Assembly: GCA_000934455.1 (NCBI GenBank)
Contig: KN882732.1
Location: 66,334-89,454 of the forward strand
Origin: Apostichopus parvimensis
Lineage: Eukaryota; Echinodermata; Holothuroidea; Aspidochirotida; Stichopodidae
DNA length: 23,121 bases
Reading direction: 5' to 3'
The position numbers were made by a program, and so were the translations under genes. The notes beneath the pieces were generated by a model. It worked only from the letters and a program-made list of their open reading frames with translations. It was not told the DNA's origin and made no database searches. Positions 20,201 through 23,121 of this stretch are shown piece by piece; within the stretch, counting starts at the first letter, position 1; the number at the start of each line of letters is the position of its first letter.

Positions 20201-21039
20201 GGTGTCCATCACCACTATCATTTAAAAGATCGTTAATGCCCTTACTATCGCGCATTTACCGTATACCACCATACATTGCTACCTCATTTAGCTTAATTAA
20301 GAAGACTCTACACTGACACCATTGCATGAACATTATGCTATTCAATATTATACAAATAATGAATGGTTATGAGTGCAATAGTGCAAATATTTCATTCGTT
20401 GAAAGATGGAATGTTCCATTCAACGAGGCGCAGCCGAGTTGAATGGAACAAATTTCATCTTTCAACGAATGAAATATTTGCACTATTGCACGAATGGAAA
20501 CCATTCATTATTTTGGTTTTATACAACACCTTTAAATTTGGATATAATTGGATGTAAAATGCACTCATGCAACAGATTGTTTTGAACAGACAGGTTTCTC
20601 TGCTCTCTTACCATTGAAAAAAGTGCTATCAAAAAATTATAACCCATGGTTCTATTTCATAGAGTGCAATAGAGCGGATTTTGTATGCAATCGACGAGCA
20701 ATTGACCAATCAAATGGCCGGAATATAATTAGGTGTTGTATAAAGTTGTATAGTGGCGAAGGGAAAATTACATTTCGTGGAAATGGTACCCATTGAAAAG
20801 CTAGGCCTAGCCTTCGCATACATACTGTAGGACATTGGACCGTTACAACTTACACTGCAGGAAAGACAATCACACATACATTGCGGAAAGTACTGACAGA
20901 CTAATCAATTGTTGTTGTTTTTTGGCAGAAAAGTAATATTATTCTTTCGATAACACGTATAGATGAAATCATTTGAAATTCATGGCAAAAAAAGCTCACT
21001 ACTTACGAATTCGGGAATTTCCCGCCGCTGCATTGCCAT
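2046..21039 (-). CDS. NUP85: Nucleoporin Nup85, 18 coding exons, lacking the C-terminal end
   Basis: Nup85 is a scaffold subunit of the Y-shaped (Nup107-Nup160) complex of the nuclear pore, an alpha-solenoid of the ACE1 type that also acts at kinetochores. Joined exons: 21007-21039, 19807-19918, 19404-19508, 18975-19035, 18082-18155, 17365-17478, 16011-16132, 14694-14780, 14058-14228, 12520-12651, 10859-10962, 8855-8926, 8047-8112, 6602-6652, 5164-5264, 4186-4404, 3181-3280, 2046-2208. They give 1887 nt, 629 codons, with no stop. Recognised blocks, in family order, are ELIWNLCEILYIENL (about 152-166), LLDWVKLH, VLQGRLSEARHLLS, FDLKWRNWQ, KLLYTNPMVKAVDL, SNWWFVAHLADLL, MREFLLLEYAS, FSNLDLIDNLG, SDRLTFLAKYRDFHRLYE and LLTDALPLLE. 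All 17 introns are GT-AG. The vertebrate protein continues about 25 residues past this point; that part is not seen. Identification is from memory of the vertebrate protein, without a database search. Confidence 0.96.
2430..3025. repeat. G-rich minisatellite, unit 78-88 bp, about 7 copies (intron 17)
   Basis: The anchor TGACCATAC and its variants recur at 2484, 2572, 2658, 2744, 2827, 2913 and 2991. Each unit carries a GGGGAGGGGGAGGGG block and a CTTCCACCAATACTACTAAT block. Two short reading frames on the plus strand (2670-2915 and 2839-3063) are products of the repeat (MSSGEGEGNLPPILL motif), not genes. It lies between NUP85 exons 17 and 18. Confidence 0.93.
3181..3280 (-). CDS. NUP85: NUP85 exon 17 (residues 542-575)
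   Basis: Acceptor TTTCACAG, 100 nt. It encodes AKYRDFHRLYEEGEFAEAG and LLLSLIEANLAPK, parallel to vertebrate KYREFHRMYGEKRFADAA. The donor is taken as CAGTCAGT (GT at 3180-3179): it is the only one that joins in frame to exon 18 and keeps the spacing of the vertebrate APRSFWMTLLTDALP block. GTCAGT is a weak donor. Confidence 0.92.
3281..4185 (-). other. NUP85 intron 16, no gene seen
   Basis: A 905-bp intron, T-rich on the plus strand around 3460-3560 and 3945-3995. The only marked structure is a 13-base G run (plus strand 4167-4179) a few bases from the exon 16 donor. Short reading frames here are low-complexity and not credible genes. Confidence 0.7.
4186..4404 (-). CDS. NUP85: NUP85 exon 16 (residues 469-541)
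   Basis: Acceptor CCTTACAG, donor GGTAAGA, phase 1 at both ends, 219 nt, the longest exon seen. It encodes AQSICKVMGMRALQEKRLG, TALTWCLRSQDASFATYLAE and NFSNLDLIDNLGSSMLVSDR. A run of 13 C on the sense strand begins right after the donor. Confidence 0.97.
4405..5163 (-). other. NUP85 intron 15, no gene seen
   Basis: A 759-bp intron with a T run followed by a G run on the plus strand at about 4595-4625. I found no reading frame, mobile-element end or structured RNA. Confidence 0.7.
5164..5264 (-). CDS. NUP85: NUP85 exon 15 (residues 435-468)
   Basis: Acceptor TTTTTCAG, donor GGTATATC, 101 nt, ends in phase 1. It encodes RHHLELFVEKIPLQSEKKA and YKVLKICDEKNMDDQ, parallel to vertebrate VSLELHIERIPLNTEQKAL. 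Confidence 0.95.
5910..6280. repeat. ACACATC-type satellite array (intron 14)
   Basis: About 370 bp built from imperfect units such as ACACATCACACATGTAAC and ACACATCACATACAATAAC, roughly 20 bp per higher-order unit. It is strongly purine/pyrimidine alternating (CA/TG), so it may adopt Z-DNA or be length-variable. The reading frames crossing it on both strands are repeat artefacts. Confidence 0.93.
6602..6652 (-). CDS. NUP85: NUP85 exon 14 (residues 418-435)
   Basis: Acceptor CTATGCAG, donor CAGGTAAG, 51 nt, phase 2 at both ends. It encodes SMWQIIIEYLEHCPVFG, parallel to vertebrate SLWQLGVDYFDYCPELG. The exon is too short to appear as a stand-alone reading frame. Confidence 0.95.
6653..8046 (-). 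other. NUP85 intron 13, small tandem repeat only
   Basis: A 1394-bp intron. At 7755-7815 the words ATAGCTACAAATA and ATAGCTAAAAATAGCTACAA recur about five times with short spacing. At 7834-7870 a tRNA-like A-box (ATAATTCAGTTGGTAGGGC) may be a decayed SINE head. I see no gene on either strand. Confidence 0.6.
8047..8112 (-). CDS. NUP85: NUP85 exon 13 (residues 396-418)
   Basis: Acceptor TTGTACAG, donor AAAGGTGAGA, 66 nt, phase 2 at both ends. It encodes FGATMREFLLLEYASTLMA, parallel to vertebrate FGSNMREFLLLEYASGL. Confidence 0.97.
8272..8637. mobile_element. Non-autonomous DNA transposon flanked by TTAA (intron 12)
   Basis: TTAA at 8272-8275 and at 8634-8637 bracket terminal inverted repeats: left AGGGAGTGAAGCCTCGC, right (reverse complement) AGGCACTGAAGACTCGC, 14 of 17 matching. 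The 358-bp interior carries no convincing protein. TTAA duplication is characteristic of piggyBac-type elements, so this is a candidate piggyBac-like MITE. The short reading frames at 8420-8644 (plus) and 8516-8707 (minus) overlap the element and look incidental. Confidence 0.65.
8855..8926 (-). CDS. NUP85: NUP85 exon 12 (residues 372-396)
   Basis: Acceptor AATCTCAG, donor GAGTAAGT, 72 nt, phase 2 at both ends. It encodes SNWWFVAHLADLLHHAGQLE, nearly identical to the vertebrate SNWWFVAHLTDLLDHC helix. Confidence 0.97.
8994..9202. repeat. Diverged direct repeat pair (intron 11)
   Basis: Two segments of about 75-85 bp, near 8995-9077 and 9128-9202, share AATATTTTACCCA, CCATGTTGACATTTTA and AGGATCAT in the same order, about 130 bp apart. 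The first copy has a C-run insertion (9025-9033). No coding content. Confidence 0.8.
9570..10000 (+). mobile_element. Decayed LINE 3' end with ATTCA-type tail (intron 11)
   Basis: Plus-strand frames give RIDVKMLEQSKEVAQSVIGV, then after a frameshift near 9660 ERICIKVKQIMQDPTHPLFE, an in-frame TAA, and SGLRLCPPRTFRARYRYSF, ending at TAA around 9838. This order matches the C-terminal region of non-LTR retrotransposon polyproteins (KQI...DPTHPL, then an R-rich segment and a SF...N motif). The sequence ends in GGACAATAAATTCAATTTA with repeats of ATTCA, a typical 3' tail. It is broken by at least one frameshift and one stop. Confidence 0.75.
10001..10858 (-). other. Proximal part of NUP85 intron 11, no gene seen
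   Basis: AT-rich. An A-rich tract at 10683-10730, preceded by GGGCCTGGGCAGCCCCATAA, could be the tail of an old retroposon, but nothing else supports this. I see no reading frame of interest. Confidence 0.5.
10859..10962 (-). CDS. NUP85: NUP85 exon 11 (residues 338-372)
   Basis: Acceptor AATCTAG, donor CAGGTTTGT, 104 nt, ends in phase 2. It encodes SCMDKFRGSS, then PLDQILLAALEYDVTQIIK, parallel to vertebrate PLDNILLAAFEFDIHQVIK. The donor is less ideal than the others. Confidence 0.94.
11219..11318. repeat. Fold-back sequence resembling two head-to-head hammerhead-type motifs (intron 10)
   Basis: Left arm AGTAAGTGGGCCTGAC (11237-11252) pairs with right arm GTCAGGCCCTACTTACT (11294-11310), with one bulged T. 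Inside, AGGATC pairs with GATCCT. The plus strand has CTGAAGA followed by AGATCCT and ACGTCAGG; the minus strand has GATCCTGCTAGGA followed by ATGTCAGG. CUGANGA, a stem and a C/UGUC segment recall the hammerhead ribozymes of Penelope-like elements, but the GAAA strand is missing in both, so any ribozyme is probably dead. Confidence 0.45.
11815..12060. repeat. Internally repeated segment with GCTACACAA motif (intron 10)
   Basis: TTGCTACACAA recurs at about 11850, 11938 and 12007, and CGCATTTT..ATGAGA with a following GCATTCAA recurs twice, giving units of roughly 70-90 bp. A diverged relative lies on the other side of exon 10 at 12980-13095. A plus-strand reading frame (11842-12189) crosses it but has no recognisable protein. 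Confidence 0.6.
12195..12453 (+). mobile_element. LINE 3' UTR end with perfect hairpin and AAT tail (intron 10)
   Basis: AGCGCTCTT (12380-12388) and AAGAGCGCT (12408-12416) form a perfect 9-bp stem enclosing the palindrome ATGCTTAAGCAT (12393-12404). ATATAAATTTGGTAAAATA and an AAT repeat tail (about 12435-12453) follow. This is the 3'-end architecture of the other two LINE tails in the window. No reverse transcriptase C-terminus is recognisable upstream, so the fragment is UTR only; its left limit is a guess. Confidence 0.65.
12520..12651 (-). CDS. NUP85: NUP85 exon 10 (residues 294-337)
   Basis: Acceptor TCATACAG, donor AAGGTGAGT, 132 nt, phase 0 at both ends. It encodes ILAGKQDVLDQLQDLAGDWY and VTKLLYTNPMVKAVDLQYHA, parallel to vertebrate NWYHFLVTRLLYSNPTVK. 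LINE-type 3' tails lie on both sides in the introns, pointing towards the exon. Confidence 0.95.
12793..12875 (-). mobile_element. LINE 3' tail, same family as the one ending at 1024 (intron 9)
   Basis: Read on the minus strand it has GTAAAGCGCC, AGAGGCCTTTTGGTATTTGG, CTCTATATTAAGAAC and a TTA repeat tail. Each block aligns with the plus-strand tail at 960-1024 (AAGCGCTTTGAGGCCTTTGC, CTCTATAAATATTTGC, TTA repeats). Only the extreme 3' end is present. Confidence 0.7.
12980..13120. repeat. Diverged copy of the GCTACACAA repeat (intron 9)
   Basis: GAACTGCTACACAAGTCC, GGGATGTATACCAG, AGTATTTTGAAAAGAGACAA and CTTCAAAACTACACACAA follow the same order and spacing as 11848-11950. It sits on the opposite side of NUP85 exon 10 in the same orientation. 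Confidence 0.6.
13495..13595. repeat. Short tandem repeat, ACAACTATCAA, unit about 20 bp (intron 9)
   Basis: Four imperfect copies of ACAACTATCAA followed by TACCTAAAT or related words lie at 13508-13580. The reading frame 13395-13640 that crosses it is low-complexity and not a gene. Confidence 0.65.
14058..14228 (-). CDS. NUP85: NUP85 exon 9 (residues 237-293)
   Basis: Acceptor TTCCAAAG, donor AAAGTGAGT, 171 nt, phase 0 at both ends. It encodes ARIDELMRRMPVFSVFSR, then LAEFDLKWRNWQEICQQLL and SYQPLETICK, parallel to vertebrate GDLMRTMP and LELKWQHWHEECERYL. The acceptor is weaker than the others. Confidence 0.93.
14229..14693 (-). other. NUP85 intron 8, no gene seen
   Basis: A 465-bp intron with a polypyrimidine stretch on the plus strand (14570-14600, CCTCCCCTCCCCCTCC type). 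The 14219-14443 plus-strand reading frame shows no family resemblance. Confidence 0.6.
14694..14780 (-). CDS. NUP85: NUP85 exon 8 (residues 208-236)
   Basis: Acceptor CCCTTCAG, donor GGGGTAAGA, 87 nt, phase 0 at both ends. It encodes VYIYVLQGRLSEARHLLSM, the conserved VLQGRLDEAR helix. Confidence 0.95.
15046..15371 (-). mobile_element. Complete hAT-type MITE, 326 bp, with 8-bp target duplication (intron 7)
   Basis: Terminal inverted repeats start CAGGCGCGTAGCCA at both ends and run into G or C tracts. CCCTGTTT is directly repeated at 15038-15045 and 15372-15379, a perfect 8-bp target-site duplication as made by hAT-superfamily transposases. The interior shares a long block with the copy at 22886-23121 when reverse-complemented (TATCTAAGCG, GCGCCACCAT, GCGTACAAGAAAATTTTGG). 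No transposase is encoded. Strand is given relative to that other copy. Confidence 0.9.
15580..15960 (+). mobile_element. LINE 3' remnant, reverse transcriptase C-terminus (intron 7)
   Basis: One plus-strand frame ending at TGA 15713-15715 reads NSLDVNLRTQPSLTSFKLAL then KNHLLDKY. This is the standard ending (WNSLP...SLTSFK..LK.HLL) of a CR1/Jockey-group polyprotein. The expected tryptophan before NSL is a TAG stop here, so the copy is dead. About 250 bp of 3' UTR-like sequence follows, reaching towards the exon 7 donor; the right end is uncertain. Confidence 0.75.
16011..16132 (-). CDS. NUP85: NUP85 exon 7 (residues 167-207)
   Basis: Acceptor GCTTTCAG, donor GCGGTGAGT, 122 nt, ends in phase 0. 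It encodes GGVILQQLLDWVKLHFTDAD, with DYWSA at the end, parallel to vertebrate LLHLLDWVRLHVCEVDSL. A 37-bp tandem array begins about six bases outside the acceptor. Confidence 0.96.
16139..16476. repeat. 37-bp tandem array, 9 copies, abutting the NUP85 exon 7 acceptor
   Basis: ATCTGGATCAG recurs at 16148, 16185, 16222, 16259, 16296, 16332, 16369, 16406 and 16442, with spacing 37 or 36. Units differ by only one to three substitutions, so the array is young or homogenised. On the sense (minus) strand each unit contains CTGATC, a branch-point-like word, and TATAG, an acceptor-like word. The reading frame at 16123-16485 is a by-product of the repeat. Confidence 0.95.
16477..17364 (-). other. Rest of NUP85 intron 6, no gene seen
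   Basis: AT-rich intron with C runs at about 17017-17030 (plus strand). I recognise no reading frame, retroelement end or RNA gene. Confidence 0.6.
17365..17478 (-). CDS. NUP85: NUP85 exon 6 (residues 129-166)
   Basis: Acceptor CCCCTAG, donor GGTAAAT, phase 1, 114 nt. It starts with a family-variable acidic stretch (DMAEDEGDQD), followed by QLELIWNLCEILYIENLP, one of the best-conserved helices of Nup85. Confidence 0.96.
17479..18081 (-). other. NUP85 intron 5, no gene seen
   Basis: A 603-bp AT-rich intron. No repeat, reading frame or structured element was recognised on either strand. Confidence 0.6.
18082..18155 (-). CDS. NUP85: NUP85 exon 5 (residues 104-128)
   Basis: Acceptor TTATTAG, donor GGTAAT, 74 nt. 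It encodes LVKFSRRYRVAMMECLEDLR, parallel to the vertebrate LVRVSKNYRSVIRACMEEM block. Confidence 0.92.
18442..18690 (+). mobile_element. tRNA-derived SINE (intron 4)
   Basis: The head at 18442-18508 keeps a tRNA-like fold: GGAGTG pairs with CACTCC, and TAGCTCAGTGG (18449-18459) is a perfect polymerase III A box. The B box is decayed (AGTTTAAGTC in place of GTTCGAATC). A tRNA-unrelated body follows, with GACTTCGGTCAGC and CCTGCTTGCAGG hairpins, and it ends in a TACATAC-type tail (18666-18686). It probably depends on a partner LINE for mobilisation, which is not identified. Confidence 0.75.
18975..19035 (-). CDS. NUP85: NUP85 exon 4 (residues 84-104)
   Basis: Acceptor ACTCCAG, donor CAGTAAGT, 61 nt. 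It encodes EIFTSLQKHTSDATDGTKKP and part of Q. A nearer-looking acceptor (CTTCAG, inside the exon) would run into TGA at once, so the upstream AG was chosen. It matches the human segment that precedes the conserved LVRVSKNYR block. Confidence 0.85.
19404..19508 (-). CDS. NUP85: NUP85 exon 3 (residues 49-83)
   Basis: Acceptor TTCTTGCAG, donor GGTATG, phase 1 at both ends, 105 nt. It encodes ADVAVKLQKSLAVHDVRWQT and ends near RKLAAQSH. The same frame continues open past the donor for 12 codons, but the splice is required to keep the join to exon 4. Confidence 0.85.
19807..19918 (-). CDS. NUP85: NUP85 exon 2 (residues 12-48)
   Basis: Acceptor TTCATAG, 112 nt, donor GGTAAC, ends in phase 1. It encodes IIPECGSQDNLLSARWGQG and then LMLFSGDGKTRYLAGE. 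This corresponds to the short N-terminal beta-strand region that completes the Sec13/Seh1-type propeller in the family, placed by position rather than strong identity. Confidence 0.85.
19919..20356 (-). other. Part of NUP85 intron 1 with an 87-codon reading frame of unknown status
   Basis: The minus-strand frame 20221-19958 begins MIVVMDTIHDYAKW and includes RISAEWVEYFKKVSQNK. It is the longest minus-strand frame that does not overlap a NUP85 exon. I recognise no family, see no splice signals tying it to NUP85, and think chance or an old transposon fragment is more likely than a gene. Confidence 0.25.
20357..20510. mobile_element. Palindromic fold-back element, 154 bp (intron 1)
   Basis: The two halves are near-perfect inverted copies. 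The left arm contains TAATGAATGGTT and TGCAATAGTGCAAATATTTC. The right arm reads the reverse complement, with a few indels. The innermost arms GTTCCATTCAAC (20413-20424) and GTTGAATGGAAC (20438-20449) are perfect and enclose GAGGCGCAGCCGA. This is typical of palindromic MITEs; it has no coding capacity. Confidence 0.85.
20518..20744. mobile_element. Candidate small DNA element bounded by a perfect 14-bp inverted repeat (intron 1)
   Basis: TTTATACAACACCT at 20518-20531 is exactly inverted as AGGTGTTGTATAAA at 20731-20744. The 199-bp interior has no recognised protein. It begins eight bases after the fold-back element, so the two may be parts of one composite element. No clear target duplication is seen. 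Confidence 0.5.
21007..21039 (-). CDS. NUP85: NUP85 exon 1 (start codon, residues 1-11)
   Basis: The exon reads MAMQRREIPEF and ends at a strong donor, GTAAGT (21006-21001), phase 0. The start at 21039 has A at -3 and G at +4 (AAAATGG), the preferred context. A second in-frame ATG follows two codons later in a weaker context. The N-terminus of the family is poorly conserved, so the choice rests on the start context, the donor and the open join to exon 2. Confidence 0.8.
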
Positions 21040-21260
21040 TTTCACATGTACAGTACTAGATAGTAGATAGTCAACGAGGCAGGCCAAAAAACGTTATTCA
21101 TCTTTCGGCTAAAGTTTCTGCTAGATGGTGACGCTTCGGATATAGTCGAACAGTACCCAAACCAACAAGGACAGAACTCAATGTCTAGACATGCTCAGGC
21201 CTCAGGAGAGGAGGAGCGGGAGGAGGAGGGGGTCATGGGACCAATGAAATACGGGATTAA
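21040..21260 (-). promoter_or_regulatory. Presumed NUP85 leader and promoter region
   Basis: This is the sequence immediately upstream of the NUP85 start codon. It holds a 19-codon upstream reading frame (21101-21042), a CCAAT motif (plus strand, around 21239-21244) and a GGAGGAGG-rich tract at about 21206-21231. I see no TATA box. The transcription start cannot be placed from sequence alone. Confidence 0.4.
21042..21101 (-). other. Upstream open reading frame in the NUP85 leader, 19 codons
   Basis: ATG at 21101-21099 is followed by 18 sense codons and TGA at 21044-21042, ending two bases before the NUP85 start codon. It begins MNNVFWPAS and ends LVLYM. It would matter for translation only if transcription starts to the right of 21101, which is not known. 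Confidence 0.4.
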
Positions 21261-22490
21261 TGAATAAACGATTGTTTTTATATTCATAATATACTGAAGG
21301 AGAAATGGAAACTACAAAATGGGAGGAGGGTGTCAGCGATCTGTCCACAGGACTATAGACCTCAGGATCTCGACGCCCATAAATATATTCAATTGGCTTA
21401 TGGTCTGGATTTTGAAGATAAAGAACTGACTAAATGTAATTTTAGTTAGGTAAATTGAGACCATTTTCGAAAACTTTGGATTTAATACCACACAGATAAT
21501 CGGACCAGAAGTCGAGTCTGTCAAACGTGTCTCAGTGTGTTTTTACAATCTTCTCTCGAACCAGTTACTAGGCCGGTGCAGTGACACCGTGGCTCGGGCA
21601 CTTGGGGGCCCGGTGAAAGTACTAATAAAAAATATATACACCCATTGAAACAGACTATAGGCCGGCGAAATGGCTAGTATTGATTTTAAAAAGTTTATTC
21701 CGTGAACCAAACAGGCCCCATGTAAGCCTACACCAATGGAGCTCGTCCATTCTTCAATCCGCCGTCGGGCCGATAAAAATAGTTTTCAGTAATTAACGTC
21801 AACTTACCCCATGCACTGTTTAAGGTTCTTAACTTCAATTTAATTGATAGTAGACTTTCTGATCCAGGCCCTTGCTACTAATATCAAGCTATTCGGACGT
21901 CTTGTCAAAATGGGCCCACGGAATAATCACTCAATATAATTATGTAAATCTAATGTATCGAGTGGCGTAAGGGTTGGCGGCGGGTCTCAATCAAGGCTAA
22001 CTAAAAATAGTAAATTCGTGGCAAGTACTTTGAAGGATATAAACATACAGATATGGAAAACTGAATCATTTTTCTTCGTATTTGCTTAGTTGCTGTTGGA
22101 TTTTAGCATTTTTTTCCCGGGAACCTAACCTTTTTGCAAATAACTACTTCTTTTGAAACAATAAATAATAATGCCAGTTGCTTAATCTTTACCCCCCCCC
22201 CCTCTCCCACCACATACAAGGTGATCATGGTTATTTTCTCCCGGCTCTATGGGTCAAGTGTGTCGAATGTCGATCAATATGAACCCCCTTCACAAGACAG
22301 TCACCCTACATGTGGGAAGGGGATTTCCGAAATTCCAATTTAGCTGTATTGGTTTTGTGTCCAACACGTATGCTTGTTTTACAAAGTTATTTCATTAGAG
22401 TACACACTCACAGTGTGTTGTGCCTTTGTTCTATACTTATTATTACTGTAAACGATTTCACATTTATGTCCTTCGTCGTTGTTACCATCC
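21261..22490. other. Intergenic sequence upstream of NUP85, nothing recognised
   Basis: There is no convincing reading frame on either strand (the longest, 21333-21524 minus, has no family resemblance). C runs at about 22192-22202. CACTTGGGGGCCCGGTG near 21599-21615 may belong to an unidentified repeat. If a neighbouring gene is divergently transcribed, its exons are not visible here. Confidence 0.5.
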
Positions 22491-22493
22491 AAT

Positions 22494-22610
22494 ATGTCTT
22501 ACAAACATAAATCTGGATCCGATAAGCGGAACAGGAAGAAACAAATGGACTCGATCGTTGCAAAACATCCCGGCAGTATAGATACATTTCTACAAGCCGT
22601 TAAGTCATGA
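22494..22610 (+). CDS. Short ORF resembling the N-terminus of hAT/ZMYM-like transposase proteins (possibly an exon or fragment)
   Basis: ATG at 22494 to TGA at 22608-22610, 38 codons: it begins MSYKHKSGSDKRNRKKQ, then MDSIVAKHPGSIDTFLQAV. Proteins of the hAT/ZMYM1-like group often start this way: a basic K.KSG..KR..K block, then a short linker and a (L)..FL or FF motif. Within the last codons, CAAGCCGTTAAGT looks like a 5' splice site, so this may be a first exon whose continuation lies elsewhere. No downstream zinc finger or catalytic domain is seen before the window end. The resemblance is short, so confidence is modest. Confidence 0.4.
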   Translation: MSYKHKSGSDKRNRKKQMDSIVAKHPGSIDTFLQAVKS

Positions 22611-22821
22611 TCGGATATCACCTGTGACATGGGTTCGAGCAATAGCTTAGTACATGACGTACCGTACATTTACAAAGTAATATAAGAATATATGTACCCG
22701 GCCAGTGCATGCGGACCAAAACATGACATGCACTACGAAACTCTAACATGTACCAACAAATTAATAAATATTCAATGACACCTAAGGCTATGCTGCATGC
22801 ACATCATGCATATAGGTCTGT

Positions 22822-22885
22822 ACCAGGGCCGGGTTACCCATTAGGCACATTAGGCACTGTTGAAACTTTACAAGCCTGGAACGTG
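22822..22885. repeat. Possible fragment of another CAGGGCCGG-type DNA element
   Basis: CAGGGCCGGGTTACCCATTA followed by GGCACATTAGGCAC (about 22824-22858) resembles the ends of common invertebrate DNA transposons. Only one end is visible, directly next to the MITE copy at 22886. No partner inverted repeat was found. Confidence 0.3.
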
Positions 22886-23121
22886 CAGGGGCGTATCCAG
22901 GATTTTCCAATAGGGGGGGCGCAGGGTTCTGCCCAGGGTGGATTGAGTGCCGGTAGGACTATCTAAGCGGAGCGCCACCATCGGTTGGCGCGGAGCGTAC
23001 AAGAAAATTTTGGGTTTTGGAAACCCCTCCAGATGGCCGGAAACAGCCCTTCCCAAGTATTCTGAGCCACATGTAGACAGCTTTGAAATGAGATCTCATG
23101 TCTGGAATTTTTCATAATTAA
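22886..23121 (+). mobile_element. Second copy of the hAT-type MITE, cut by the window end
   Basis: It starts CAGGGGCGTATCCAGGATTT and then has a G run. It continues with TATCTAAGCGGAGCGCCACC and GCGTACAAGAAAATTTTGGG, matching the reverse complement of 15046-15371 block by block, with divergence in between. The right end and target duplication are outside the window. The 22868-23056 and 22748-22966 reading frames lie on it and are not genes. Confidence 0.85.

Noticed and set aside
20548..20796. 82-codon plus-strand frame
   Set aside because: It runs across one end of the inverted-repeat element, has no family resemblance and shows no splice context.

Overview
This is an intron-rich, AT-rich stretch of an animal nuclear genome. 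It is almost entirely one gene on the minus strand, the nuclear-pore scaffold gene NUP85. I could place 18 coding exons between 21039 (start codon) and 2046. Every reading phase joins correctly, all 17 complete introns are GT-AG, and together the exons give 629 codons. Vertebrate Nup85 is about 650 residues, so only the last 25-30 codons are missing. They lie beyond the left edge or in an exon I did not recognise in 1-2045. The repeat types (LINE 3' ends with GCGC hairpins and TTA/AAT tails, a tRNA-derived SINE, a hAT-type MITE starting CAGGCGCGTAGCCA, a fold-back repeat with a GAGGCGCAGCCGA centre) and the divergent but collinear protein suggest a marine invertebrate, probably an echinoderm. 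The species is inference.

Layout, right to left along the gene. At 22886-23121 a second copy of the hAT-type MITE runs off the window. At 22494-22610 a 38-codon reading frame resembles the start of hAT/ZMYM-like transposase proteins. From 21260 to 22490 I recognise nothing. At 21040-21260 is the presumed NUP85 promoter and leader, with a 19-codon upstream reading frame. Exon 1 has only 11 codons. Introns 1-18 then carry most of the repeats: a palindromic element and a 14-bp inverted-repeat pair (intron 1), a SINE (intron 4), a 37-bp tandem array touching the exon 7 acceptor (intron 6), a LINE remnant and a complete 326-bp MITE with 8-bp target duplication (intron 7), a LINE tail (intron 9), a LINE tail and a hammerhead-like fold-back (intron 10), another LINE remnant (intron 11), a TTAA-flanked element (intron 12), an ACACATC satellite (intron 14), an 85-bp G-rich minisatellite (intron 17), and a LINE remnant plus a 139-bp tandem duplication (intron 18).

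There is one confident gene, so there is no multi-gene system here. The interest lies in the complete exon chain and in repeats placed close to splice sites. I found no operon, CRISPR array or novel defence or biosynthetic system.
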